DNA of 64,000 nucleotides from Sutterella sp. AM11-39 (GTDB taxonomy: Bacteria; Pseudomonadota; Gammaproteobacteria; Burkholderiales; Burkholderiaceae_F): assembly GCF_003472385.1 (NCBI RefSeq), contig NZ_QRLV01000005.1, positions 87,563-151,562 on the forward strand. Direction: 5' to 3'. Positions within the stretch are counted from its first letter, which is position 1. Each line of letters starts with the position of its first letter. The translations under genes were made by a program, and so were the position numbers. Below are positions 34,373 through 45,244 of this stretch, one piece after another. Under the pieces are notes generated by a model that was not told where the DNA came from, ran no database searches, and saw only the letters and a program-made list of their open reading frames with translations.

Positions 34373-35389
34373 ATGAACATCAAGACAGTTTGTGCAATGG
34401 GAGCTTTGCTTGCACTTTGCTCGGTCGCCAATGCCGGTCCCGTGTTAGACGCCGTTAAAGCGCGCGGGCAGGTGATCTGTGGTGTCAACACCGCCGCCCC
34501 CGGTTTTGCAAGTGCCGACAGCAAAGGCCAGTGGACCGGTCTTGATGTTGATACCTGCCGTGCCGTGGCCGCAGCTGTGCTCGGCGACGCGCAGAAGGTG
34601 AAGTTCGTTCCGCTTTCCTCGCCGCAGCGCTTTACGGCTTTGCAGTCGGGTGAAATCGATATTTTGTCTCGCAATACCACCTGGACGCTGACCCGCGACG
34701 CCTCTCAGGGTGCCGTTTTTGCGGCCATCAACTACTACGACGGCCAGGGCTTTATGGTTCCCAAGAAGCTCGGAGTCAAGAGTGCCAAGCAGCTTAACGG
34801 CGCGACGGTTTGCCTGCAGTCGGGCACGAGTTCCGTTCAGGCTATGGCCGACTACTTTGCCGCCAACAACATGAAGTACAAGCCGGTTATGTTCGATACG
34901 ACCGAAGCCACGCAGAGCGCCTTCATTTCCGGTCGCTGCCAGGTCTACACGACCGACATGAGCGACCTCGCTGGTGCCCGTACGCGCGCCCGCAATCCGG
35001 CTGACTTCGAAATCCTTCCGGAAACCATTTCCAAGGAACCGCTGGGTCCGTCCGTGCGCCGCGGAGACGATGAATGGTTCCAAATCGTCCGCTGGTCTTT
35101 CTTCGCTATGGTTGAGGCTGAAGAAAATGGCATCACCAAGGCCAACGTTGATCAGATTCGCGCAACGAGCAAGGTGCCTCAGGTGATGCGCCTTGTCGGT
35201 ACGGGTGACGATACGGGCAAGCTCCTTGGTTTGGATAAGGACTGGTCGTATCGCATCATCAAGCAAGTCGGCAATTACGGCGAAAGCTGGACGGCCAATT
35301 TCGGTCCGAACACCAAACTGAACCTGCCCCGCGGTCTCAACAACTTGTGGACCAAGGGCGGCGTCATGTACGTGCCCCCGATCCGCTAA
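34373..35389 (+). CDS. aapJ: Periplasmic amino-acid-binding protein (AapJ/BztA-like)
   Basis: 338 residues with a signal peptide (residues 1-22, ending SVANA). It is a cluster 3 solute-binding protein of the general L-amino-acid transporter type: VKARGQVICGVNT, DVDTCRAVAAAVLGD, LSRNTTWTLTRD, PETISKEPLGPSVRRGDDEW. It captures polar amino acids in the periplasm. AAAGGGA precedes ATG 34373. A strong hairpin with a T run (35461-35506) separates it from the permease genes, a common way to make more binding protein than permease. A small perfect hairpin (34286-34300) sits in the leader. Confidence 0.92.
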   Translation: MNIKTVCAMGALLALCSVANAGPVLDAVKARGQVICGVNTAAPGFASADSKGQWTGLDVDTCRAVAAAVLGDAQKVKFVPLSSPQRFTALQSGEIDILSRNTTWTLTRDASQGAVFAAINYYDGQGFMVPKKLGVKSAKQLNGATVCLQSGTSSVQAMADYFAANNMKYKPVMFDTTEATQSAFISGRCQVYTTDMSDLAGARTRARNPADFEILPETISKEPLGPSVRRGDDEWFQIVRWSFFAMVEAEENGITKANVDQIRATSKVPQVMRLVGTGDDTGKLLGLDKDWSYRIIKQVGNYGESWTANFGPNTKLNLPRGLNNLWTKGGVMYVPPIR

Positions 35390-35460
35390 GCGAACGCTTT
35401 TAAGCGCTTGGACGCAAGCGCATCCGAAGCGAGCGCCTTTTAGCTCGTTTTGGAGTCTTT

Positions 35461-35506
35461 GAGCCGCGGTTGTACGACCTGAAAAACAGGTCGGCCGCGG
35501 CTTTTG
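35461..35506 (+). terminator. Terminator/attenuator between aapJ and aapQ
   Basis: A two-part stem (GCCGCGG with CCGCGGC, and CGACCTG with CAGGTCG across a loop of five A) is followed by TTTT. It probably lets only part of the transcript run on into the permease genes. Confidence 0.7.
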
Positions 35507-35556
35507 CATTTAAAATGCGGATCTTATCCATCTGATTACCCTAAGCGGAAAGAAAA

Positions 35557-36723
35557 ATGCAAAGTGAAGAGCAGCGCGGAGATGCTGCCTATCAACAAAG
35601 GGAGAGCGCCAAACGAAGACGACAGTGGACCATTCAGTTCGTGGTTCTGGCTGTGCTCGTGGCCTTTGTGTGGCTGTTGGTGCAAAACGTCTCAAGCAAT
35701 TTGGCCGAACGCAGCATTCGCAGCGGTTTCGACTTCTTAAAAGGCGCTGCCAATTTCGAAATTGGCGAGGTATTGCTGCCGTTTGACTCCAGCCAACCCG
35801 TGTGGCTTGCGTTTCTAAACGGCGTTCTGAACACGATTCGCGTGGCAGTGTTTGCGATCATTACCTCGATGGTGCTCGGCGCCGTCGTGGGCATCATGCG
35901 CCTTTCCAATCACCCGATTCTGCGGTTCTTGGGCACTGCACACGTTGAGGTGTACCGCAATATTCCGCTCATCATCCAGCTTTTTGCGGTGTACATGTTG
36001 ATCACCGAGCTGCTGCCGGCGAGCACCGAACCGCTGCACGCCGGTTCCTGGGCGCTGCTCTCCAAAGCGGGGCTGCAGTTTGCCGTGCCGGTTCAGACGG
36101 GGCTGGCTGCCATGGCTGCCTTTATTGCGGGCGTGCTGACGGCACTTTTGGTGCGTGAAACACAGCGCCGCCGCGTGACCGATCTGGTGGCGGGGCTTTT
36201 GGGTTTTGTGGCCGGCATTACGGTTGCACTCGTCGTTTGGGTGATCTTCGGGTTTTACAGCGGCTGGAGCAAGCCGGTTGTTTCGGGTTTCATGATCGAG
36301 GGCGGTGCGTCGCTCTCGCCCGAGTTCCTTGCCTTGTGGCTGGGACTTACGTTCTTTACGTCGGCAGCAATTGCCGAAATCGTTCGCGCCGGTGTGCTCG
36401 CCGTCAAGCAGGGGCAGTGGAATGCGGGTCTGGCACTCGGCCTGACTCGCTCTCAGGTGGTGAGCTACATCGTGTTTCCGCAGTCGATGCGTCTGGCGAT
36501 TCCGCCGCTCACCAGTCAGTTCATGAACCTCACGAAGAACTCGTCTCTGGCCGTGGTGATCGGTTACCCCGACATCGTGGCCGTGGGTAATTCATCGATC
36601 AACATCACGGGGCAGGCGCTTGAAGTGATCGTGATCATCATGGCTGTCTACCTGTTCCTCAACCTCATCATCAGCGTGCTCATGAACGCGCTCAATAGCC
36701 GCGTCATGCGTGCGCCCCGCTAA
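35557..36723 (+). CDS. aapQ: Amino-acid ABC transporter permease (AapQ-like)
   Basis: 388 residues. The inner-membrane permease has a basic cytoplasmic N-terminus and about eight membrane segments. The coupling-helix EAA loop, for contact with the ATPase, reads VRAGVLAVKQGQWNAGLALGLT. The segment VLNTIRVAVFAIITSMVLG is typical of polar amino-acid permeases, and the length matches the enlarged AapQ/BztB class. It pairs with aapM 14 bases downstream. Confidence 0.9.
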   Translation: MQSEEQRGDAAYQQRESAKRRRQWTIQFVVLAVLVAFVWLLVQNVSSNLAERSIRSGFDFLKGAANFEIGEVLLPFDSSQPVWLAFLNGVLNTIRVAVFAIITSMVLGAVVGIMRLSNHPILRFLGTAHVEVYRNIPLIIQLFAVYMLITELLPASTEPLHAGSWALLSKAGLQFAVPVQTGLAAMAAFIAGVLTALLVRETQRRRVTDLVAGLLGFVAGITVALVVWVIFGFYSGWSKPVVSGFMIEGGASLSPEFLALWLGLTFFTSAAIAEIVRAGVLAVKQGQWNAGLALGLTRSQVVSYIVFPQSMRLAIPPLTSQFMNLTKNSSLAVVIGYPDIVAVGNSSINITGQALEVIVIIMAVYLFLNLIISVLMNALNSRVMRAPR

Positions 36724-36737
36724 AGGAGACTGAAAAA

Positions 36738-37823
36738 ATGGAAACGACTCCTGCGGGATTGAAAAAAACGGTTTTCGAGCAAATCCGGGAACGATTCTTC
36801 TATTCCAGCCAGGCCACGGGCATTACGGTGGTTGCCTGTTTCGTGCTGGCGCTCATTCTGTGGCGACTGGTGGACTGGGCGATTGTCGACGCGGTATTTC
36901 GCGCCGATCCCAATGCCTGTTATCAGGCAAGCGGCGCGTGTTGGGGCTTTGTGACCGAGAAGTGGCGTTTGATCATCTTCGGACGCTTTCCCTACGAAGA
37001 GCAGTGGCGTCCCGCTGTTGCCACGACCGCTATCCTCTTGATGCTGGTTCTTTCGGCCTGGCCGTCGCTCTGGAACCGCAAAGGCGCTCGCATTTTGATG
37101 ATCGGTTGGGTTGTCGGGTTTGCGGTCTTCTTCGGACTGATGTACGGTGGCTTTGCCGGCATGACGGCCGTACCCACTGACAGTTGGGGCGGTTTGCCGC
37201 TTACCGTCATCCTGACACTGCTGGGCATCGGGGTGTCAACGCCGATCGGCATTTTGCTGGCACTCGGCCGCCGCAGCAATCTGACTCTGGTGCGGGTGCT
37301 CTCGACGGGCTATATCGAACTCGTTCGCGGCGTGCCGCTCATCACTGTGCTCTTCGTGGCAAGTTTCGTCTTCCCGCTACTGTTGCCGAGCGGCGTGCGA
37401 ATCGATCCGTTCTGGCGCGTTGCGGGCGGCATCATTCTCTTTCAGGCTGCCTACATGGCCGAAACGGTGCGCGGCGGCCTGCAGACGGTGCCGGCCGGAC
37501 AGTTCCTTGCGGCCGACTCGCTAGGGTTGACGACCGTGCAGCGCTACGTATACGTGATCCTGCCGCAGGCTCTGGTGGCGGTGATCCCGGCTTTCGTCAA
37601 CAACCTGCTTTCCATGTTCATGGACACGTCGCTTGTGACGGTCGTTTCCATGTTTGATCTGACGGGCAGTCTGCAGCTTGCGCTCGGCGATGCCAATTGG
37701 CGCGATTTCTTCCGCGAAGGCTATATTTTTGTAGCCGCCATTTATTTCGTGAGCTCGTTTGTGATGAGCCGCTACAGCCAGTGGCTTGAGAAGCGCATCG
37801 GTGCGGGCGCGAAGACCCGCTGA
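36738..37823 (+). CDS. aapM: Amino-acid ABC transporter permease (AapM-like)
   Basis: 361 residues with several membrane segments and the EAA loop VRGGLQTVPAGQFLAADSLGLT. It has the Aap-type large extra region before the core (YQASGACWGFVTEKWRLIIFG) and YIELVRGVPLITVLF. GGAG lies before the ATG. It should form a heterodimer with AapQ. The ATPase gene (aapP) that normally follows directly is absent; a DUF1857 gene lies there instead. Confidence 0.9.
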   Translation: METTPAGLKKTVFEQIRERFFYSSQATGITVVACFVLALILWRLVDWAIVDAVFRADPNACYQASGACWGFVTEKWRLIIFGRFPYEEQWRPAVATTAILLMLVLSAWPSLWNRKGARILMIGWVVGFAVFFGLMYGGFAGMTAVPTDSWGGLPLTVILTLLGIGVSTPIGILLALGRRSNLTLVRVLSTGYIELVRGVPLITVLFVASFVFPLLLPSGVRIDPFWRVAGGIILFQAAYMAETVRGGLQTVPAGQFLAADSLGLTTVQRYVYVILPQALVAVIPAFVNNLLSMFMDTSLVTVVSMFDLTGSLQLALGDANWRDFFREGYIFVAAIYFVSSFVMSRYSQWLEKRIGAGAKTR

Positions 37824-37846
37824 TTAACGATACGGAGAGACGAGCG

Positions 37847-38341
37847 ATGACGCAAAGCGGCGACGCGATGAAAAAGCTCTATTCGCACATCCAGATTCTT
37901 ACGCAGGAAACGGCGGAAGTCGTGGATGAGGATGTGCTTTGGGAAGGGTTGATGCGATTTGTGCACGAACCCGAAAAATTCAACGATCAGGTCAAAAGCT
38001 GTACTGTCACGCCCGGCGCGGGTGATCGGGCCGGTACGGTCTTTGATCGAACGCTTGACTTCGGTTCGCACCGCGTCAAGGAGACGGTGTACCTCAATGA
38101 ATCTGCACGATTGATGGAATTTCACGTGCAGGAGACAAAGGACTATCCGTCTTCGTGCCTGCGCATGGAAATTTCCCGCACGACGCAGCAGCTGCCTGCG
38201 GTGACGTTTACCTATTTTGCCCATAGCGAACCGAAGGTTCCGGCTTCGCTGCGCCCGCTCATCGAGCAGGCGTGGGAGCAGAAAGACAAAGCCATCCTCG
38301 AGCGCATCCTTTTGGATAAGCTTGATTCCGACGAACATTGA
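37847..38341 (+). CDS. DUF1857 (AtaL-like, SRPBCC fold) protein
   Basis: 164 residues, cytoplasmic. The pattern HIQILTQETAEVVDEDVLWEGLMRFVHEPEKF, VKSCTVTP, then VKETVYLNESARLMEFHV fits DUF1857, a small-ligand-binding SRPBCC/START-like family. Its function in bacteria is unknown. It lies 23 bases after aapM with its own GGAGAG site, so it is probably co-transcribed with the transporter. It occupies the place where the transporter ATPase would be expected, but has no ATP-binding motifs. A second possible start is ATG 37868. Confidence 0.68.
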   Translation: MTQSGDAMKKLYSHIQILTQETAEVVDEDVLWEGLMRFVHEPEKFNDQVKSCTVTPGAGDRAGTVFDRTLDFGSHRVKETVYLNESARLMEFHVQETKDYPSSCLRMEISRTTQQLPAVTFTYFAHSEPKVPASLRPLIEQAWEQKDKAILERILLDKLDSDEH

Positions 38342-38413
38342 TTGTGATCGACGCTCTGCCGGTAAGCCGCCTATGCGGCTGGCTTGCTGCGGAGCTTTTC
38401 TTTTGTTTGTACC

Positions 38414-40741
38414 ATGACCGAACTTTCGACTGACGTGCGCTCCGCCATCGAGACGCGCATTGCCAAAGCCGTCGGCGCTAGCGTCGACCAAGTCCGAGCC
38501 GCCGTAGACCTGCTCGATGAAGGCGCTACGGTTCCCTTTATCGCCCGCTACCGCAAGGAAGTCACCGGCGGACTCGATGACACGCAGTTGCGCGATCTGC
38601 AAGAGCAGCTGATCTATCAGCGTGAGCTCGAGGAGCGCCGCGCTTCGATCCTGCAGGCCCTGAGCGACTCGGGCAAGCTCACCGAAGAGCTTGAACGCGA
38701 CATTTGGGCGGCCGATACCAAGCAGCGTCTGGAAGACTTGTATCTGCCGTATAAGCCCAAGCGCCGTACTCGTGCGCAAGTAGCCCGAGAGGCAGGGTTG
38801 GAGCCGTTGGCCATGATGCTGTGGGAAGATCCCATGCGCGACCCGGAAACGCAAGCCGCGGCCTTTGTTAACCCGGACAAGGGCGTGGCCGACGTGCGCG
38901 CAGCGCTTGATGGTGCTCGCGACATCCTCGCAGAAGTTTTCTTTGAAAATGCTGACATGCTTGAAGAACTGCGCGAATTCCTCTGGAAGAAGGCGTATCT
39001 GGTGAGCAAGGTGGTGCCGGAAAAGGAAACCGATCCGGCGGCGGCCAAGTACAGCGACTATTTCGACTACGATGAACCGATTGAAACGGTGCCTTCGCAT
39101 CGAGCACTTGCCGTCTTCCGAGGGCGTCAGGAAGGCCTGCTGACGGTAAAGGTGCTCCTTACTGAGGAAGAAGAAGCGCTGCCCGTGCATCCCTGTCAGG
39201 CGCTGATTGCCCGCGCGCATGGAATCAAGAATCTAGGACGACCTGCCGACGTTTGGCTGGCAGGCGTTGTGCGCTGGTGCTGGCGCGTCAAGTGCCTGGC
39301 TTCCGTTGAAGGCGATCTGCTTACTCGCCTTCGCGAACGCGCCGAAACGGAAGCCATCGGTGTTTTCGGTACCAATCTGAAGGATCTTCTTCTTGCTGCT
39401 CCGGCTGGCCACAAAGGCGTGATAGGTCTGGATCCGGGTATTCGAACCGGAGTGAAGGTGGCGGTGATTTCCGATACGGGTGCCGTATTGGATACGACGG
39501 TGATTTACCCGCATGAGCCTCGCCGAGACTGGGAGGGTTCGATCCATACGCTTGCTCAGCTGGCCCGCAAATACGGCTCCAAGCTCATTTCCATCGGCAA
39601 CGGTACCGCCAGTCGTGAAACGGATAAGCTCGCCGGTGACCTGATCTCACGCCATCCCGAATTGGGACTGACGAAGATTGTGGTGAGCGAAGCGGGAGCT
39701 TCTGTTTATTCGGCTTCCGCTGCGGCGGCGGCCGAACTGCCCGATCTGGACGTGAGCTACCGCGGTGCGGTGTCCATTGCGCGGCGTCTGCAGGATCCCC
39801 TTGCTGAACTCGTCAAGATCGATCCGAAAGCCATCGGTGTGGGTCAGTATCAGCATGATGTGAACCAGTCTGAATTGGTGCGCAAGCTCGATGCGGTGGT
39901 GGAAGATTGCGTCAACGCCGTGGGCGTTGACGTCAACACGGCCTCGGCAGCGTTGTTGGTACGCGTGGCGGGCCTTTCCTCGTTGCAGGCCAAATCAATT
40001 GTGAGCTGGCGTGAGAAAAACGGTGCCTTCGCGGAGCGCCGCGCACTTCTGGACGTGCCTCGCCTCGGTCCCAAGACTTTTGAACAGGCTGCGGGTTTTC
40101 TGCGCATTCCCGATGCGGCTGATCCGCTCGATGCTTCGGGCGTTCATCCGGAAGCCTATCCGGTCGTGCAGCGCATCGTGGAAAAGACGGGACTGTCCGT
40201 AAAGAGCCTGATCGGCAACCACGACGTGCTCTCGCGGCTGAAAGCGTCGGACTACACCGATGAGCAGTTCGGCGTGCCGACCGTGACGGATATTCTCAAG
40301 GAGCTGGAAAAACCCGGCCGAGATCCCCGTCCGGAATTCAAAACAGCTAAATTCCAGGAAGGCGTGCACGAGATCAAAGACCTGGTGCCTGGCATGACGC
40401 TCGAAGGCGTGGTTTCCAATGTGGCAGCTTTCGGCGCTTTCGTTGACATTGGTGTGCATCAAGACGGTCTGGTGCATGTGTCGGAACTCTCCGACCGATT
40501 CGTTCGGGATCCTCGCGAAGTTGTCAAGGTGGGAGACATCGTGCGGGTTCGTGTTCTTGATGTGGATGTCGCTCGCAAGCGCATCAGTCTTTCCATGCGA
40601 AGTCGTGAAAAGGCAGTCAGAAACGTCACTCCGGCAACCGACAAGCGTTCGAACGTCACCGTGAGGCCGAACAACCGTCCGCAGAAGTCGCCTTCGGGGG
40701 CAATGGCAGCGGCGTTCGCCGGTCTGAAGCTTGGTCGTTAA
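38414..40741 (+). CDS. tex: Tex-family RNA-binding transcription accessory protein
   Basis: 775 residues. Domains in order: an N-terminal Tex helical region (1-200), a YqgF/RNase H-like domain beginning [18 protein letters not shown], helix-hairpin-helix repeats ([20 protein letters not shown]) and a C-terminal S1 RNA-binding domain ([31 protein letters not shown]). Tex is a highly conserved nucleic-acid-binding protein that affects expression of stress and toxin genes. I chose ATG 38414 from the family N-terminus (MTELSTDV); the ribosome site is weak. A 6-bp hairpin (38365-38380) lies in the leader. Confidence 0.94.
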   Translation: MTELSTDVRSAIETRIAKAVGASVDQVRAAVDLLDEGATVPFIARYRKEVTGGLDDTQLRDLQEQLIYQRELEERRASILQALSDSGKLTEELERDIWAADTKQRLEDLYLPYKPKRRTRAQVAREAGLEPLAMMLWEDPMRDPETQAAAFVNPDKGVADVRAALDGARDILAEVFFENADMLEELREFLWKKAYLVSKVVPEKETDPAAAKYSDYFDYDEPIETVPSHRALAVFRGRQEGLLTVKVLLTEEEEALPVHPCQALIARAHGIKNLGRPADVWLAGVVRWCWRVKCLASVEGDLLTRLRERAETEAIGVFGTNLKDLLLAAPAGHKGVIGLDPGIRTGVKVAVISDTGAVLDTTVIYPHEPRRDWEGSIHTLAQLARKYGSKLISIGNGTASRETDKLAGDLISRHPELGLTKIVVSEAGASVYSASAAAAAELPDLDVSYRGAVSIARRLQDPLAELVKIDPKAIGVGQYQHDVNQSELVRKLDAVVEDCVNAVGVDVNTASAALLVRVAGLSSLQAKSIVSWREKNGAFAERRALLDVPRLGPKTFEQAAGFLRIPDAADPLDASGVHPEAYPVVQRIVEKTGLSVKSLIGNHDVLSRLKASDYTDEQFGVPTVTDILKELEKPGRDPRPEFKTAKFQEGVHEIKDLVPGMTLEGVVSNVAAFGAFVDIGVHQDGLVHVSELSDRFVRDPREVVKVGDIVRVRVLDVDVARKRISLSMRSREKAVRNVTPATDKRSNVTVRPNNRPQKSPSGAMAAAFAGLKLGR

Positions 40742-40762
40742 TCGTCCGGAACGGCAAACAAG

Positions 40763-40808
40763 AACGGTGTGCGGCAGGCAAAATCCGGCGGCGCACCGTT
40801 TTTTATTT
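40763..40808 (+). terminator. Rho-independent terminator of tex
   Basis: AACGGTG (40763-40769) and CACCGTT (40794-40800) form the outer stem, followed by TTTTATTTT. Confidence 0.7.
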
Positions 40809-40901
40809 TGGGTTTGCAACAGACATATTCCGACAAAGGCAAAATCGATCGATCTGGGCTAGAGTTTGTGCGTCATTGGTTTCATATTGGAGAGAATGAT
40901 C

Positions 40902-42170
40902 ATGGATCCTAAACAGCTGGCGCCGGTGCTTTCGAACGTGACGGCTTCGGCCGACAAGTTGGCGGCCTGCCCGACGGTCAAGGAAGCCCTTGCAGCGATT
41001 CTGCGCGATGAAAAAATCACGCTTGCCGATCAGATTGCCATTACGGAAGTGGAAGCGCCGCCCTTTCATGAAGACGAGCGCGCCAAGGATTTGATGCGTC
41101 GCTTTCAGGCGCTTGGCCTCACCGACGTCACGATTGATCAGGAAGGCAACGTCATTGCGCGCCGCCCCGGTACCGGCAATGGCCCTACGCTGGTTCTCGG
41201 AGCGCATCTCGATACGGTGTTTCCGGCAGGAACGGACGTGCGCGTTCGCGAAGAAAACGGCATTTATCACGCGCCCGGCATCAGTGACGACGCTCGCGGT
41301 CTGGCGGTGATCCTGCAGGTGCTTCGCACGATGCAGGAAAAGAACATTCAGACGGTCGGCGACATCTGTTTCGTCTGCACGGTTGGCGAAGAAGGCAATG
41401 GCGATCTGCGCGGTTCCAAGCATCTTTTCCTGAAGTCTGGCATGAAGATCGACGGTTTCATTTCGGTTGATGGCGTTGATGTTGGTCGACTTCTTTGCGC
41501 CGCTACTGGCTCCAAGCGCTACCGCGTGCATTTCGACGGCCCGGGCGGCCATTCCTGGAAGAATTACGGTTACCCTTCGGCGATTCACGCTATGGGCCGC
41601 GCCATCGCCAAGATTGCCGACGTGCATCCCTGCGAAGAGCCGAGAACAACGTTTACCTGCGGTACGATTGGCGGCGGCACGACCGTCAACTCCATTGCGG
41701 CGCACTGCGAGATGGAACTCGACATGCGCAGTGCCGGCGGTAAGGAGCTCGAAGAGATCGAAGCGCAAATTCTGCCCCTGATCCAAGCGGCTTGCGATGA
41801 AGAAAATGCCCGCTGGGGCGCCGAAGGCGACTTGGCCGTGAAGCTCACGCTTGAGCCCATCGGTCACCGTCCGGGGGGCCAGCAGTCCGACGAGTCGAGC
41901 GTTTTGCAGGCCGCCCGCGCCGCGATGAACGAACTGGGCATCGAACTCAAGAAGTACGATGCGGCTTCGACCGACCACAACATTGCCATCCACTGCGGCA
42001 TTCCCGCCACGACCTTGGGCGGCGGCGGAGCCGAAGGGTTCAACCATAACGTCAAGGAATGGTATGACCCCAAGGACGGATACTTGGGTGCGCAGCTTGC
42101 GTTTTTGACCTCTCTGTTGCTCGTCGGCATGCAGGGTGTCGCCGATCCGCTTTTGCCCAAGCGCGACTGA
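40902..42170 (+). CDS. M20-family metallopeptidase (PepT-like)
   Basis: 422 residues, a cytoplasmic zinc di/tripeptidase-type enzyme. Metal ligands are visible: His-Asp in GAHLDTVFPAG, Asp in GISDDARGLAVI, Glu-Glu in VGEEGNGDLRG, and a C-terminal His in EGFNHNVKEW. The dimerisation domain is inserted in the middle (FDGPGGHSWKNYGYPSAIHAMG). ATG 40902 is 9 bases after GGAG; another ATG 6 bases earlier is too close to it. The substrate is not known, and a tripeptidase or aminoacyl-hydrolase role is possible. Confidence 0.85.
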   Translation: MDPKQLAPVLSNVTASADKLAACPTVKEALAAILRDEKITLADQIAITEVEAPPFHEDERAKDLMRRFQALGLTDVTIDQEGNVIARRPGTGNGPTLVLGAHLDTVFPAGTDVRVREENGIYHAPGISDDARGLAVILQVLRTMQEKNIQTVGDICFVCTVGEEGNGDLRGSKHLFLKSGMKIDGFISVDGVDVGRLLCAATGSKRYRVHFDGPGGHSWKNYGYPSAIHAMGRAIAKIADVHPCEEPRTTFTCGTIGGGTTVNSIAAHCEMELDMRSAGGKELEEIEAQILPLIQAACDEENARWGAEGDLAVKLTLEPIGHRPGGQQSDESSVLQAARAAMNELGIELKKYDAASTDHNIAIHCGIPATTLGGGGAEGFNHNVKEWYDPKDGYLGAQLAFLTSLLLVGMQGVADPLLPKRD

Positions 42171-42280
42171 GGCTTTGAAAAGTGTCTAACGCCTTGAAGC
42201 AACCTGAAAAAACGGTGTTTGCCGTTTGGCAGGAAAGCTGGAAATAGGCGAAAATAGCGCACCTTTCAAAAAATAAAACT

Positions 42281-42330
42281 CGGCCCGTACGGGAGCTTTG
42301 ACAAAAAGATCACCCGACGGGCCGTTGTTT
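42281..42330 (+). terminator. Probable terminator of M20 peptidase gene
   Basis: CGGCCCGT (42281-42288) and ACGGGCCG (42317-42324) form an 8-bp stem with a 28-base loop, followed by TTGTTT. The 5' arm also overlaps the self-complementary CCCGTACGGG (42284-42293), so two folds compete. Confidence 0.45.
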
Positions 42331-42381
42331 GCGCGTGCGGCACACGGCCGCACCGTTTCTTTCGACTGATATTTCTCATCC

Positions 42382-43980
<1,599 letters not shown>

Positions 43981-43991
43981 GGAAAATCAGC

Positions 43992-45209
43992 ATGCACAAA
44001 ACCGATCAGAACGTGTGTATTCGCAAGGCGACGCTACAGGATGCGGCGCTGCTTACGCAGATTGAAGCGGCGTGTTTTCCGGCGGCCGAGGCGGCTACCC
44101 GCGATCGCTTCGATGCGCGGTTGGAGGCGTTTGCCGACCACTTCCTGATTTGCGAAGTTGACGGTGAGGCGGTGGGCTTTATCGATGGGATGGTGATCGA
44201 CAGCCCCTACATCGAAGATGTTATGTTCGAAAAGGCCGACAGGCACTGCCCCGACGGCGCCTGGCAGAGTATCTTCGGCCTCAATACGTTGCCCAAATAC
44301 CGCCGTCGCGGTTATGCGGCGCGACTTATGCAGGCGCTCATTGCGCAGGCCAGAGAAGAGGGCCGCCGCGGCTTGACGCTAACATGCAAGGAGCACATGC
44401 TGCACTATTACGCCAAATTCGGGTTTGTGCCGCTCGGTGCCTCCGATTCTCAGCACGGCGGAGCCCGCTGGTTTGATATGGTGCTTGAGTTCAAGCCCGA
44501 GATTGCCGTGCAGCCGCCGGTGAAGGCCGTCTTATTCGATTTGGACGGTACGTTGGTCGATTCGGTGCCGATGCTTACCGCAGCCGTCAATCGCGTGATG
44601 CGCGCCAACGGCTGCCCGGAATTTACCGAGGCGCAAATTGCCGCCATGGTCGGCAGAGGCGCAAAGGCTCTCATTGAAAGCGTGTGTGCGGCTCAGAATA
44701 TTGAACCGACGCCTGAAAACGTCCAGCGTTTCCTGCAGGCGTACGCTGCTGCCATGATGGGAAGTGGGTTACCTGAAGAAAAGTTCTATCCGGGCGCACG
44801 AGAAGCCGTGGCCGCATTGCAGGCCGCAGGTTTTAAGACGGCTCTTGTTACCAACAAGATGCGTATGGTGACGGAGACTTTCGTTCAGCGTAGCGGTTTG
44901 AATGCGGATCTGGATGTCTTAGTGGCCGGAGACGACACAGATCATCCCAAGCCTGCTCCCGACATGCTGCTTCTTGCTTGCGAAAAGCTGGGCGTGAGTC
45001 CGACCGAAGCGGTCATGGTGGGTGATTCGGAAAACGACGCATGGGCCGCCAAAGCTGCTGGCATTCGCGCCATGCTCGTGAGCACCGGCTATAACGGTAC
45101 GGTGCCGATGACGCAGTGGGCAAAGGACAACGGTTTTTCCCTGGTGTTTGACAGCGTTGCAGGCATCAAGGATTACATCTTTGCTTGCGAAGGAAAGTTT
45201 GTGAGCTGA
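43992..45209 (+). CDS. GNAT acetyltransferase fused to HAD phosphatase (phosphoglycolate phosphatase-like)
   Basis: 405 residues with two domains. Residues 1-165 are a GNAT N-acetyltransferase with the acetyl-CoA loop RRRGYAA (104-110) and a HYYAKFGFVPLG ending. Residues 178-400 are a HAD hydrolase: motif I LFDLDGTLVDS (nucleophile Asp183, acid Asp185), motif II VTNK, motif III Lys in HPKPAPD and motif IV VGDSENDAWAA. The HAD half looks like Gph, which removes 2-phosphoglycolate. Such phosphatases are normally separate proteins; here one unbroken frame links the two. The start is 11 bases after prfC, so the genes are probably co-transcribed. Confidence 0.85.
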   Translation: MHKTDQNVCIRKATLQDAALLTQIEAACFPAAEAATRDRFDARLEAFADHFLICEVDGEAVGFIDGMVIDSPYIEDVMFEKADRHCPDGAWQSIFGLNTLPKYRRRGYAARLMQALIAQAREEGRRGLTLTCKEHMLHYYAKFGFVPLGASDSQHGGARWFDMVLEFKPEIAVQPPVKAVLFDLDGTLVDSVPMLTAAVNRVMRANGCPEFTEAQIAAMVGRGAKALIESVCAAQNIEPTPENVQRFLQAYAAAMMGSGLPEEKFYPGAREAVAALQAAGFKTALVTNKMRMVTETFVQRSGLNADLDVLVAGDDTDHPKPAPDMLLLACEKLGVSPTEAVMVGDSENDAWAAKAAGIRAMLVSTGYNGTVPMTQWAKDNGFSLVFDSVAGIKDYIFACEGKFVS

Positions 45210-45214
45210 CAGAG

Positions 45215-45240
45215 AAAAGCGCGCCATCGAGCGCGCTTTT
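45215..45240. terminator. Bidirectional terminator between GNAT-HAD gene and hydE
   Basis: AAAAGCGCGC (45215-45224) and GCGCGCTTTT (45231-45240) form a perfect 10-bp stem with a 6-base loop and end both convergent transcripts. Confidence 0.85.
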
Positions 45241-45244
45241 CGGA

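Noticed and set aside
37772..39220. Minus-strand frame of about 480 codons across DUF1857 and the start of tex
   Set aside because: It spans two real genes on the other strand and has no protein-family features.
40803..42047. Minus-strand frame of about 414 codons over the M20 peptidase
   Set aside because: Antisense shadow; the plus-strand frame has all metal-binding motifs and a ribosome site.
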